A DNA stretch of 64,000 nucleotides from Sphingomonadales bacterium. Its GTDB lineage: Bacteria; Pseudomonadota; Alphaproteobacteria; Sphingomonadales; Sphingomonadaceae. The stretch is taken from assembly GCA_016707885.1 (NCBI GenBank), contig JADJGU010000007.1:96525-160524 (forward strand). Direction: 5' to 3'. Shown here one piece after another: positions 1 to 8,428 of the stretch. The position numbers and the translations under genes are program-made. The notes beneath the pieces are model-generated. The model ran no database searches, was not told the DNA's origin, and saw nothing but the letters and a program-made list of their open reading frames with translations. Every line of letters begins with the position of its first letter. Positions within the stretch are counted from its first letter, which is position 1.

Positions 1-345
1 GCGACCACGGGTATCATCCTGGGTGCCGGCTATATGCTCTATCTCTATCGCCGCGTGGCTTTTGGTGAGCAGGTGAATGCCGACGCAGCCGCGATGCCCG
101 ATCTCGACAACCGCGAATTGTGGCTGTTGGCGCCCATTGCGGCCGCTGTGCTGTGGATGGGCGTCTACCCTGAGAGCTTCTTGGCACCGATCCGCCGCGA
201 CGTTGCGACGATCGTAGACCGCATCGAGCGTGCAGCGCCCGCAGGCGACAGCAAGCTCAAGGAACATGACAAGACGACCGCCAAATATCGCGTACAGGCG
301 CATGGCGGCGAACATGACAAAAAGGCCGAGGGGGCTGCACACTAA
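1..345 (+). CDS. nuoM: NADH-quinone oxidoreductase subunit M, C-terminal end (5' truncated by window)
   Basis: The reading frame is open from base 1 and ends at the TAA at 343-345. It encodes the last transmembrane segments and a charged cytoplasmic tail rich in Lys, Glu and His. Identity rests on position directly before nuoN and on the tail's resemblance to alphaproteobacterial NuoM, an antiporter-like proton-pumping subunit of complex I. The stop overlaps the nuoN start by one base (TAATG), so the two are translationally coupled. An internal ATG at 34 is not the true start. Confidence 0.85.
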   Translation, partial: ATTGIILGAGYMLYLYRRVAFGEQVNADAAAMPDLDNRELWLLAPIAAAVLWMGVYPESFLAPIRRDVATIVDRIERAAPAGDSKLKEHDKTTAKYRVQAHGGEHDKKAEGAAH

Positions 346-1787
346 TGGACCTTTCAACCTCGCTCTATTTGGTCCGTCCGGAGCTGATCCTCAGTTTCTC
401 GAGCCTAGCCCTTCTGCTGATTGCTGCATGGCGGCAGGAAGCCGGTCGTTTGGTCAGCATCTTGTCAGTGGCCGCTCTCGTTGGCGCGGGAGCCTATGCC
501 GTGCATTATCTGTGCGCTGGAACCGATGCCACGGCTTTTGAAGGCCTGTATCGCGCCGATGCCTTTGGCAGTTTTGCCAAAATCCTGATCTACTTCGCGG
601 CAGCCATTTCGCTGATGATTGCGCCCAAGGCGCTCGAAAAAATGGGTGCGATGCGCGCCGAATATCCGGTGCTCGTCATCCTTGCCGCTGTCGGCATGGG
701 CGTGATGGTGTCGGCAACCGACCTGCTCACGCTTTATATCGGCCTCGAACTTAACAGTCTCGCGGCCTATGTCCTCGCCAGCTTTGCCCGCAATGACGGT
801 CGCTCGGCAGAGGCTGGCCTCAAATATTTCGTCCTCGGCGCGCTTGCCAGCGGCATTTTGCTGTTCGGCATGTCGTTGCTTTACGGCTTTACCGGGTCGA
901 CCAGCTTTGACACCATCGGCACAGCGATGACCGGCGAACTCAGCATGGGCCTGCTTTTCGGCTTGGTCTTTGTGCTGTCGGGTCTTGCCTTCAAGATCAG
1001 CGCCGCACCATTTCACATGTGGACACCTGACGTCTACGAAGGCGCGCCGACCCCGGTCACGGCCTTCTTTGCGAGTGCGCCCAAAGTGGCGGCCAGCGCA
1101 CTGCTGATCCGCATCGTCGTTGAAGCATTTGGCAACCAGGTACAGGCATGGCAGCAAATCGTTATGGTGGTTGCGCTGATGTCGATCATCATCGGTGCGG
1201 TTGGTGCGATTGGCCAGCAAAACCTCAAGCGCCTGCTAGCTTATAGCTCGATTAACAATGTCGGCTTCCTCCTGATTGGTCTGGCTGCTGGAACCGAGCA
1301 GGGTGTAGCGGCGATGCTCGTTTACCTCGCCATTTATGTCGCGATGACGTTGGGCGGTTTCATCTGCCTCATGCAGTTGAAGGGCCGTGACGGCGAAATG
1401 AAAGAAAATATGGCTGATATTGCCGGGTTGTCGAAGACACGTCCGGCACTTGCGGCCGTCTTCGCTATATTCATGTTTAGCCTCGCCGGTATTCCGCCGC
1501 TTTTCGGTTTTTATGGCAAACTGGTCGTGTTCAATGCCGCGATAGCTGCGGGTCTGTTCCCGTTGGCGGTTATCGGCATCGCCGCATCGGTTATTGGCGC
1601 TTTCTATTATCTGAAGGTCGTCAAAACGATGTATTTTGACGAATCCGTCGACAGCATCGATGCCGCAGATGACCAGGTTTTGGGCTGGACTGGCGGCGCA
1701 CTCGGCTTGGTCGTGTCGCCCTTGGGTTATTTGGCCATCCCGCTTCTCGGCGCGGTCACAGCGCAAGCCGCGGGAGCCTTGTTCTGA
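345..1787 (+). CDS. nuoN: NADH-quinone oxidoreductase subunit N
   Basis: The 480-residue product is almost wholly hydrophobic with many transmembrane helices, the normal size for NuoN, one of three antiporter-like proton-translocating subunits of complex I in the inner membrane. Conserved stretches include LYIGLELNSLAAYVL near residue 130, the Lys/His-containing segment FKISAAPFHMWTPDVYEGAP near 215-235 and QQNLKRLLAYSSINNVGF near 290-308, all typical of the proton-channel half-units. The start ATG overlaps the nuoM stop. birA begins a few bases after its TGA, extending the operon. Confidence 0.97.
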   Translation: MDLSTSLYLVRPELILSFSSLALLLIAAWRQEAGRLVSILSVAALVGAGAYAVHYLCAGTDATAFEGLYRADAFGSFAKILIYFAAAISLMIAPKALEKMGAMRAEYPVLVILAAVGMGVMVSATDLLTLYIGLELNSLAAYVLASFARNDGRSAEAGLKYFVLGALASGILLFGMSLLYGFTGSTSFDTIGTAMTGELSMGLLFGLVFVLSGLAFKISAAPFHMWTPDVYEGAPTPVTAFFASAPKVAASALLIRIVVEAFGNQVQAWQQIVMVVALMSIIIGAVGAIGQQNLKRLLAYSSINNVGFLLIGLAAGTEQGVAAMLVYLAIYVAMTLGGFICLMQLKGRDGEMKENMADIAGLSKTRPALAAVFAIFMFSLAGIPPLFGFYGKLVVFNAAIAAGLFPLAVIGIAASVIGAFYYLKVVKTMYFDESVDSIDAADDQVLGWTGGALGLVVSPLGYLAIPLLGAVTAQAAGALF

Positions 1788-1792
1788 GCGTT

Positions 1793-2500
1793 TTGTTCGA
1801 GCAGGTTGCACTTACCGGTTCCACAAATGCCGACCTGCTTGCGCGCGTTGCAACCGGCGCGCCAGAAGGGCTTTGGCTTCGCGCCGACCAACAGGGCGGT
1901 GGGCGTGGGCGCATGGGGCGTGACTGGGTCAGCCCTTTGGGCAATCTTTACGCAAGCACCATAGCCCGGCTATTGCCCGGCGATCCGCCGGCTTCGTCCT
2001 TAGCCTTTGTCGCAGGGCTAGCCGCGCATGAAACGATCAAGCTGATTGCACCGGACGTCGTAATCCAGTTGAAGTGGCCGAATGACGTGTTGTCATCCAA
2101 AGGCGAAAAGCTGTGCGGCATCCTGCTTGAGAGGTCTGGGGATGCTATTATAGCCGGTTTCGGGATCAATCTTATCGCGCATCCGGCGGATATAGGACGC
2201 CCTGTCAGCGACCTTCGGGCTTTGGGGACTAATCCACCCGAAGCGCAAGCGGTCTGCGAGGTTCTGGCAGACCAGTTTGCCTCATGGTTGCGGAAATGGC
2301 GGCAACAGCCTTTGGCAAACCTGCTGCGTGCTTGGGAAGCGGCGGCGCATCCCAAAGGCACGGCCCTGCGCGTAAATCTGCCCGACGGTGAACAGGTCGA
2401 CGGGCTTTTTGCGGGTCTCCGCGACGATGGCGCGCTCAGCCTGCGCTTGGCGGATGGCACAATTCGTGCCATTCACGCCGCCGATATATTCCTGATTTGA
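1793..2500 (+). CDS. birA: Biotin--[acetyl-CoA-carboxylase] ligase
   Basis: The 235-residue product activates biotin with ATP and transfers it to the biotin carboxyl carrier protein. The biotinyl-AMP loop GGGRGRMGRDW (about residues 35-45) and KWPNDVL (about 97-103) are both present. There is no N-terminal winged helix, so this is the monofunctional class without repressor activity. The first usable start is TTG at 1793, six bases after the nuoN stop, and no in-frame ATG lies upstream. The position after nuoN and before coaX is the common sphingomonad arrangement. Confidence 0.93.
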   Translation: MFEQVALTGSTNADLLARVATGAPEGLWLRADQQGGGRGRMGRDWVSPLGNLYASTIARLLPGDPPASSLAFVAGLAAHETIKLIAPDVVIQLKWPNDVLSSKGEKLCGILLERSGDAIIAGFGINLIAHPADIGRPVSDLRALGTNPPEAQAVCEVLADQFASWLRKWRQQPLANLLRAWEAAAHPKGTALRVNLPDGEQVDGLFAGLRDDGALSLRLADGTIRAIHAADIFLI

Positions 2501-2513
2501 TAAGGACAGCGTC

Positions 2514-3302
2514 ATGCTTCTCGCGGTCGATAACGGCAACACCAACGTCAAATTCGCTCTGGTAGATGAGGCTGGCGAAATTGTGCAGCGCTGGCGCATT
2601 GCCACCGACGCGCGGCGCACCGCGGATGAATATGCCGTCTGGCTTGACCAGTTGCTGCAGATGGAGGGGCATAAGCGCAGTGACATCGATGCGGTCATCA
2701 TCGCGACCGTTGTTCCGCGTGCGCTGCACAATCTTCAGGTTCTCAGCCAAAAATATTTCGGCATTGATGCGCTTGTTGCCGGGCGCGAACCGGTCAGCTG
2801 GGGTATAGCGCTGAAAGTCGATGAACCGCGCGCTCTGGGGGCGGACCGCGCTGTCAATGCGATCGCTGCACAGGCGCTGGAGCCGGAAACCGACAAGATT
2901 GTCATCAGCTTTGGCACGGCCACGACCTTTGATCATATCGGTGCTGACGGATCCTATCTGGGCGGGAGCATCGCCCCGGGCATCAACCTGTCACTCGACG
3001 CGCTCTATAATGCTGCCGCCATGCTGCCGCGCATCGCCATCGAACCGCCGCCGTCGCAGAGTGTCATCGGTCGCGATACGGTAGGGCAAATGCAGATCGG
3101 CATCTATTTTGGCTATGTCGGGCTGATCGAAGGTCTGCTTGGGCGCATGAAGGCGGAGATTGGCAGACCGGTGAAAGTCATCGCAACCGGCGGGCTGGCA
3201 GCACTTTTCCAGCAGCACAGCCATCTATTTGACAGGGTTGAACCCGATTTGACACTGCGCGGGCTTGCCAAGCTCTATGCAAACCGCGAAGGCGGGGCAT
3301 GA
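2514..3302 (+). CDS. coaX: Type III pantothenate kinase
   Basis: The 262-residue cytoplasmic enzyme catalyses the first step of coenzyme A synthesis. The N-terminal phosphate-binding motif DNGNTNVKFAL (about 6-16), the catalytic-region motif SFGTATTFD (about 130-138), GGSIAPGI and a late TGGLA are those of the CoaX fold in the ASKHA superfamily. The start ATG is preceded by AAGGA. Its TGA overlaps the ATG of the RNase J gene by four bases (ATGA). No other pantothenate kinase is visible in the window. Confidence 0.96.
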   Translation: MLLAVDNGNTNVKFALVDEAGEIVQRWRIATDARRTADEYAVWLDQLLQMEGHKRSDIDAVIIATVVPRALHNLQVLSQKYFGIDALVAGREPVSWGIALKVDEPRALGADRAVNAIAAQALEPETDKIVISFGTATTFDHIGADGSYLGGSIAPGINLSLDALYNAAAMLPRIAIEPPPSQSVIGRDTVGQMQIGIYFGYVGLIEGLLGRMKAEIGRPVKVIATGGLAALFQQHSHLFDRVEPDLTLRGLAKLYANREGGA

Positions 3303-4942
3303 CAACTCCAAAAAATGAACTTTTGTTCCTCGCCCTTGGCGGGTCGGACGAGATCGGCATGAATGCCAATCTCTATGGCTGCCAGGGTAAGTGGATTATG
3401 GCCGATCTGGGTGTGACCTTCGGCAATTCCGAATATCCCGGTATCGACTTGATCTTGCCTGATCTCGATTTTATCGAAGACCGCAAATCGGATCTGCTGG
3501 GCATCATCCTGACCCATGGCCATGAAGACCATATCGGGGCCGTGCCCTATTTTGCCGCCGAGCTGGGCGTACCGCTCTATGCAACCCCGTTCACAGCCGC
3601 TCTGATCCGCGGGAAGCTGGAGGAACAGGGCATTGCCGACGATGTCGAGTTGAACGTCATCCCCATGGGCCATGCGTTCCAGCTTGGCCCCTTTGGAATC
3701 AAGCTGATGCCCTTGGCACACTCGATCCTGGAAATGAGCGCGCTGCTCATCGACACGCCCTATGGCAAAATTTTCCATACCGGCGACTGGAAGCTGGATG
3801 CCGAACCGGTGATCGGGCAACCGAGCACTGAGGAGCAACTGCGCGCTGTTGGTGACGAGGGCATATTGGCGCTGGTGTGCGATTCCACCAATGTCTTCAA
3901 TTCCGGCGACAGCGGCAGTGAAGGCAGCGTGAAGGCCGATCTGATCAAGTCGGTGAAAGCCGCGCGCGGTCGCGTCGTCGTCACCACCTTCGCATCAAAT
4001 GCAGCGCGTCTACAGACACTGGGTGAAGTTGCGCGTGAAGCGGGGCGTAAGCTGTGCTTTGCCGGGCGTTCGCTCCAGAAAATCATCCAGGCATCACAAG
4101 CCACTGGCTATCTCAAGGACTTGCCAGAGCTGGTCGATATGGAGGCTGTCGACGGACTGCCCCGGCATGAAGTCATGGTCGTCGCCACCGGCGGGCAGGG
4201 TGAGGCAAGGGCGGCCTTGGCGCGCATTGCCGAAGGCAATCATCCGGTGAAGCTGGAAGAGGGCGATACCGTCATCTTTTCATCCAAGCAGATTCCCGGT
4301 AACGAAATTGCCATCGGTCATGTGATGAACCATCTGGCGCGACGCAACATCCTGACCGTTACCGAAAAGCAGGCGCATGTGCATGTGTCCGGCCATCCGG
4401 GGCGTCCGGAACTGGCCAAGCTCTATGAATGGATCCGCCCGCAAATATTGGTACCCGTTCATGGCGAGCGCCGCCACATGGCGGAACAAGCCCGTTTCGG
4501 ATTGCAGCAGGGGATTGCCCAGGCCATCGTTCAATCCAATGGCGACGTCGTCCGTCTTGCGCCCAAGGGGCCTGAAAAGATTGGCGAAGAACATACCGGT
4601 CGCCTTGCCGTGGATGGCGATACCATCATTGCCGCCAATGGCGATACCATCAACCAGCGCCGCCGCCTGTCCTGGTATGGTCTTGTCAGCGTAGCGATAG
4701 CGCTCGATGGCGATGACAATCTGCTAGGTGATCCCGTTATCCGAGTTCATGGCGTTCCGATCGAGGAGGATCTTGAAGATTTTCTGGATGAAGCCGGTTT
4801 GGCTATCGAAAAAACGGTCAAGGAATGGCGCGGCGATATGGATAGTCTGCGCGAATCCGTCCGGCTTGCGGTGCGGCGCGTTGCGACCAGCTGGACAGGT
4901 AAGAAACCGATTGTGGATGTGTTGATCGTGGAGACAGCATGA
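3299..4942 (+). CDS. rnj: Ribonuclease J (metallo-beta-lactamase/beta-CASP RNase)
   Basis: The 547-residue product matches the RNase J family of endo/5' exoribonucleases that process rRNA and mRNA. The metal-binding motif LTHGHEDHIGA gives His73, His75, Asp77 and His78. The beta-CASP motifs include STNVFNSGDSGSE near 200 and HVSGHPGRPELAKLYEWI near 363-380. Length is normal for the alphaproteobacterial form. It starts within the end of coaX and its own TGA overlaps the next start by four bases. Confidence 0.96.
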   Translation: MTTPKNELLFLALGGSDEIGMNANLYGCQGKWIMADLGVTFGNSEYPGIDLILPDLDFIEDRKSDLLGIILTHGHEDHIGAVPYFAAELGVPLYATPFTAALIRGKLEEQGIADDVELNVIPMGHAFQLGPFGIKLMPLAHSILEMSALLIDTPYGKIFHTGDWKLDAEPVIGQPSTEEQLRAVGDEGILALVCDSTNVFNSGDSGSEGSVKADLIKSVKAARGRVVVTTFASNAARLQTLGEVAREAGRKLCFAGRSLQKIIQASQATGYLKDLPELVDMEAVDGLPRHEVMVVATGGQGEARAALARIAEGNHPVKLEEGDTVIFSSKQIPGNEIAIGHVMNHLARRNILTVTEKQAHVHVSGHPGRPELAKLYEWIRPQILVPVHGERRHMAEQARFGLQQGIAQAIVQSNGDVVRLAPKGPEKIGEEHTGRLAVDGDTIIAANGDTINQRRRLSWYGLVSVAIALDGDDNLLGDPVIRVHGVPIEEDLEDFLDEAGLAIEKTVKEWRGDMDSLRESVRLAVRRVATSWTGKKPIVDVLIVETA

Positions 4943-5211
4943 ACTGGTTCTCGATTTTTGCAATTTACTCGCTGTTCTGGGTCCTCAGCGCCTTCGTCAT
5001 TCTCCCCATAGGCGTGCGCACGCATGAAGAATTGGGCATGGAAAAAACCGTCGGGCAGGCGGATAGCGCGCCTGGCAATTTCAGGCCGTTGCGGGTTATT
5101 GCATATACGACATTATTGTCGGCGATATTATTCGGCCTGTTCTATGCCAATTATACCTATGGCTGGATCGACAGAACAAGCTTTGATTTTCTGGTCAAAG
5201 GACCCGAATAA
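4939..5211 (+). CDS. DUF1467 family membrane protein
   Basis: This 90-residue protein has two hydrophobic segments, about residues 5-26 and 55-72, joined by a loop containing PIGVRTHEE. That pattern and size match the alphaproteobacterial DUF1467 family, whose function is unknown. The start ATG overlaps the RNase J stop (ATGA), making it the last member of the nuoM-nuoN-birA-coaX-rnj string. It converges with the leftward coiled-coil gene, whose stop begins one base after this one ends. Confidence 0.88.
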   Translation: MNWFSIFAIYSLFWVLSAFVILPIGVRTHEELGMEKTVGQADSAPGNFRPLRVIAYTTLLSAILFGLFYANYTYGWIDRTSFDFLVKGPE

Positions 5212-6288
5212 TCAGTTTCTGAGGCGCTCTATGGCCTGCGCCAGCGCGACATAGAGCTTCCCGACATCCGATGACAGCAAGGTCACCCCAATGGCATTGC
5301 CGTCGCGGGTGCTGAGCAGCACACGCATCATCGCCTCGAAATCGTGGATGTAACGATTCACATGGTCGCGAAATTCAGCGTCGTCGTCATAGTGCGCCGC
5401 AATGATCTTTGCCTCGCCACTGTCGAGTAGCCGGACCGCACGGCGTGTGAATACGCCCCGGTCGCCCTTTAAATAAGCTGCCCAAGCCGTATCGGTGACT
5501 TCGTTCGAAAGAATTTTGGCGACGTCAATAGCGGCAGAATTCAGGGATTCGGTCAACAGTGCCATGCGGCGTGCAAAACCTTCATCATCAAGGCCGCCAA
5601 AGCTTGCATGGGCGGTTGAAACGCGCTGTTCTAGATTGCTGGCCATATCATCCACCAGTTTCATCTGCGCAGCGATTTTCGTTTCAACATCTGCTGCGAG
5701 CGTCAGATTCCGGTCTAGCGCCTCACGCATTGCACTATCGAGCACCTTGACCTGACTGTCGACCGCGCTCTCGATGGCCAAGCGGTTTTGTTCGGTCAGC
5801 TTGTCGGCAATATGTGCCAATTCGCCTTCAACAATTTTGCGGCTATTGTCTGCGGCCTGCTTGGTCGTCTCGCGCACGCGCAGCAACGATGAAACGAGCT
5901 GATCATTGGCAACACCCGAAAGGTCTTCCAGAACAGCCCGTGTGTGCGTGATCGCTGTCGAGAGTGCGTCGACCTGTTCCTGCTGGTTGGCGAAATGCTG
6001 TGACGAACTGCCCAGCAATTCTTCGATGGCTGAACGCTGGGTCGCGACCAGCTCTTCAAGCGAGGAAATCGAGGATAGCAGGGCATTACTGCCCGCATCT
6101 GCCTGCTGAAGTTCGCTACGCACCGCTTCAAATGCTGTTCGCGTGTCGGCAAAGCGGCCCTCGATCTGGCCAAGATGGCCGATCAGGGCTTCAGAAGTTT
6201 CATTGGTGATAGTCGCCAAGCCATTTTGCATATCGGCGACCTTTGCAATCAAACCCTCGGTTTGCGCCTGCGTTACGATCAGGTTTTC
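5212..6288 (-). CDS. Membrane-anchored coiled-coil protein, C-terminal part (frame-shifted from upstream ORF)
   Basis: This frame continues the protein that starts at 7505. It is open to about 6288 and has no ATG near its beginning (only TTG at 6252). The translation is heptad-rich alpha-helix (…NGLATITNETSEAL…, repeated Leu/Ala with Glu/Gln/Ser) and ends in a compact conserved-looking segment containing WAAYLKGDRGVFTRRAVRLL and FRDHVNRYIHDFEAMMR. That tail is probably a globular helical domain. The helical register of the upstream ORF runs straight into this one. One added base near 6288-6291 would give a single 764-residue product. The family is not recognised. Confidence 0.7.
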   Translation of the reverse strand, partial: ENLIVTQAQTEGLIAKVADMQNGLATITNETSEALIGHLGQIEGRFADTRTAFEAVRSELQQADAGSNALLSSISSLEELVATQRSAIEELLGSSSQHFANQQEQVDALSTAITHTRAVLEDLSGVANDQLVSSLLRVRETTKQAADNSRKIVEGELAHIADKLTEQNRLAIESAVDSQVKVLDSAMREALDRNLTLAADVETKIAAQMKLVDDMASNLEQRVSTAHASFGGLDDEGFARRMALLTESLNSAAIDVAKILSNEVTDTAWAAYLKGDRGVFTRRAVRLLDSGEAKIIAAHYDDDAEFRDHVNRYIHDFEAMMRVLLSTRDGNAIGVTLLSSDVGKLYVALAQAIERLRN

Positions 6289-7505
6289 CCCAGTTCGCCG
6301 CTCTTGCCCGAAAGGGCCGATACTGCAAAGGCCAGCCTGGCAATCTGGTCGGTGGCATCTTCGTTAAAATCGGCGAGATGCGACTTGCAGTCCGTAATCG
6401 ACGATTTGACCCGTTCGACAAGTGCAGAACTGCTCGCGTCTTGCGCATCAGTAACTGCTTCAAGATGGGCTATAGAAGTGCCCAGTTCATCCAGATTTCC
6501 GGCCAGTCTTTGATGGCTATCGGACACCCGTGCGTCGATTTTCGCGGCTATGTCGGTGATGCGTTGCTCGACATTTCCAACGCTGTCAGCGAGTTGTGCG
6601 AGCAAATTGGATGCGCGGCTTTCGGAATCCTGCACTGAAGACGACAATTTTGCGCTGCTGTCGGTAATCCGTTTTTCCAGCGCATTTGCGCTGCTGTTGA
6701 TGCTGGTATCCAGGGCACCCAGATGATCTCCAGCCAAAGCGGCCTTTTCGTCCATGATGGCCAATGCACTGATGATGGATTGGATCTGGCTGTGCGCCGT
6801 GTTTCCGGCAATGCCGATCTGGTTGGTCGCATCCTTTGCTGCGCTGGTCACGACAGGAAGGTGGTTGCGCAATTGTTCAACATTGGTGACCGCGGCATTG
6901 CTGGCGACTTGCAGCATTTTGGCGCGTTCGTCTGAATCGCTCAATGCCGTGGACAGTTGCTCGGCCGCTTCGGTCAGGCGCTGTGCGGACAAGCGGCCAA
7001 TGGATTCAAGCTCCCGCGCATTCTCGGCAAGAAATGAACGGGCGAGGGCAATTTCGCCATTCACATTCCGCATCCGTGTTTCAAGCGTTTCGCTCTCGCT
7101 GCGCAACAAAGCTGCCACATCGCCAAAACGACGGGCTTCGGTCGAGCTTAGTCGCATCGCCAGCAGCCACAGAACCGCAATCAGCGCGGTCGGCACCGAC
7201 CAGCCTATAATCAATTCGCTGGCCCTGACTGGTGTCGGAAGCGACATAATTTCGGCCAAATGGCCCCAGATGAAAAATCCGGTCCAGCCCAATGCCGCTA
7301 TGGAGAGTATGCTGAACAGCGCGATCCTGCCCCATGGACGGCGTTGGACCGGCTCATCCTGCCAATCCTCTTCGCCATAATAGACTGAATCAGCGGTATT
7401 TTCCTGCTCATCCTGAAAGGCGACTGGGCTGCTTTCGGCAGCTTCAATAACGTTCGCATCGCCTTGCGAACGATTGATCTCGACGATTTTGGAATGTGCC
7501 GTCAT
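6279..7505 (-). CDS. Membrane-anchored coiled-coil protein, N-terminal part (interrupted)
   Basis: The 408-residue ORF has an acidic cytoplasmic N-terminus containing EEDWQDEPVQRR, two transmembrane helices (about 78-98 and 112-132), then some 270 residues of Ala/Ser/Glu-rich coiled coil with repeated units such as LEKRITDSSAKLSSSVQDSE. It resembles the apolipoprotein-like or chemoreceptor-like helical proteins found in sphingomonads but has no HAMP or signalling hairpin that I can identify. It stops at 6279, straight after a GGGGAAAACC run, and the neighbouring frame carries the rest. A role in envelope organisation is inference only. Confidence 0.7.
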   Translation of the reverse strand: MTAHSKIVEINRSQGDANVIEAAESSPVAFQDEQENTADSVYYGEEDWQDEPVQRRPWGRIALFSILSIAALGWTGFFIWGHLAEIMSLPTPVRASELIIGWSVPTALIAVLWLLAMRLSSTEARRFGDVAALLRSESETLETRMRNVNGEIALARSFLAENARELESIGRLSAQRLTEAAEQLSTALSDSDERAKMLQVASNAAVTNVEQLRNHLPVVTSAAKDATNQIGIAGNTAHSQIQSIISALAIMDEKAALAGDHLGALDTSINSSANALEKRITDSSAKLSSSVQDSESRASNLLAQLADSVGNVEQRITDIAAKIDARVSDSHQRLAGNLDELGTSIAHLEAVTDAQDASSSALVERVKSSITDCKSHLADFNEDATDQIARLAFAVSALSGKSGELGKT

Positions 7506-7574
7506 GGGACATGTTTACCATATTTTAGAGCTCGTGAAACGCAAACTTAACCAAAAGACTATATCTGATGCAGA

Positions 7575-7880
7575 ATGTCGATGGAATATGGCGCATTTAA
7601 CACAGCTTTGACCGCTGCCGCAGGCGATGATCCTGCGCTGATTGCCGAGTTGCGCGCCGCTTTTATCGAAAGTGCGACGCGTCAGGTTGACCTGTTATCG
7701 CGCTCTCGATGTGATGCTAATTGGCAATATAGCTGCTATCGGATCAAAGGCTTGGCCGCCAGTTTCGGCGTATCGGAATTGATCGAACTGGCAGACGAAG
7801 CCATGGCGGGCGCTCCGGGAGATCCCGTGATTGTGAGAAAGCTCTCGACCGCACTCAAAGAGATTCAGCTGCGCGATTGA
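7575..7880 (+). CDS. Hpt-domain-like protein lacking the phosphoacceptor histidine
   Basis: The 101-residue helical protein follows the histidine phosphotransfer (Hpt) layout: FIESATRQVDLLSRS, then the motif region CYRIKGLAASFGVSEL, then a second helix pair. In active Hpt domains this region reads H-x-L-K-G-S-A. Here the His position is Tyr, while the following Lys-Gly and the Ala-Ser/Gly turn are kept. It may be a non-phosphorylatable binding partner for receivers or kinases. It is divergent from the coiled-coil gene and just upstream of further signalling-like genes. Confidence 0.65.
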   Translation: MSMEYGAFNTALTAAAGDDPALIAELRAAFIESATRQVDLLSRSRCDANWQYSCYRIKGLAASFGVSELIELADEAMAGAPGDPVIVRKLSTALKEIQLRD

Positions 7881-7933
7881 CCGTCTGAGCCGTTTTTGCT
7901 TGGCAAAACGTCCGTCCGCGCCATAGCGGAACG

Positions 7934-8428
7934 ATGGCCTCAATTGTCGAACAGGAAGCATCTTCGCCGCTCGTCTTATTATGCGTCGGCGGCGGTGTCG
8001 AAGGCGCGCCGCATCCCGCTTTCCAATCTATGCTGGGCAAGCCCTTTTTGTTTCATCAGTTGAAGCAGCTGGAAAGGCTGGGCGTATCAAAGGTTGCTGT
8101 TTCGGTGGAATCGGTTCCGCCAGCGCTGCCGACTATTGTCGAACAACTCGATCGGCCCGGGTTCAACATCCGCATATTGCGGACACCCGCCGATCTGACC
8201 GCGCTGGTTACCGACAGCCAGCCTGTTTTCGTCAAATCAGCCGATGTGCAGGTCAGCGACGACATTCTCGTCGGCCTGTTGCAACGCACGGGACGCTTCG
8301 TCACGCGACTTCCCGAACAGCCTGAACATTCCGCCTTTGAGCGCATTGACCTCGCCAGTCGCTGGGCGGGTCTCGCCATGATAGATGGCATGATTGCCCG
8401 TCAGGCCAGCGTCATTCCGGAAGGTTGA
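7934..8428 (+). CDS. NTP-transferase-like protein, N-terminal part of a probable split gene
   Basis: The 164-residue ORF has a nucleotidyltransferase-like Rossmann beginning (LVLLCVGGG…AFQSMLGKPFLFHQLKQLERLGVSKVAV), with the GKP segment followed by a helix as in sugar-phosphate nucleotidyltransferases. A clear GXGTR loop is missing, so catalytic activity is doubtful. It ends ARQASVIPEG at a TGA overlapping the TTG of the next ORF. The next frame continues in a way that looks like the same protein (W/LSLGFRLLRQALQSGV), so one missing base is likely. The joined product would be 397 residues. Confidence 0.55.
   Translation: MASIVEQEASSPLVLLCVGGGVEGAPHPAFQSMLGKPFLFHQLKQLERLGVSKVAVSVESVPPALPTIVEQLDRPGFNIRILRTPADLTALVTDSQPVFVKSADVQVSDDILVGLLQRTGRFVTRLPEQPEHSAFERIDLASRWAGLAMIDGMIARQASVIPEG

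Noticed and set aside
465..1220. 251-codon open frame opposite nuoN
   Set aside because: Shadow of a membrane protein gene; a charged Arg/His-rich translation is what antisense of hydrophobic codons gives.
8300..8428. CDP-alcohol phosphatidyltransferase motif (DGMIAR)
   Set aside because: The required downstream G-x3-D-x3-D is missing and the residues lie in the soluble half, so the match is chance.
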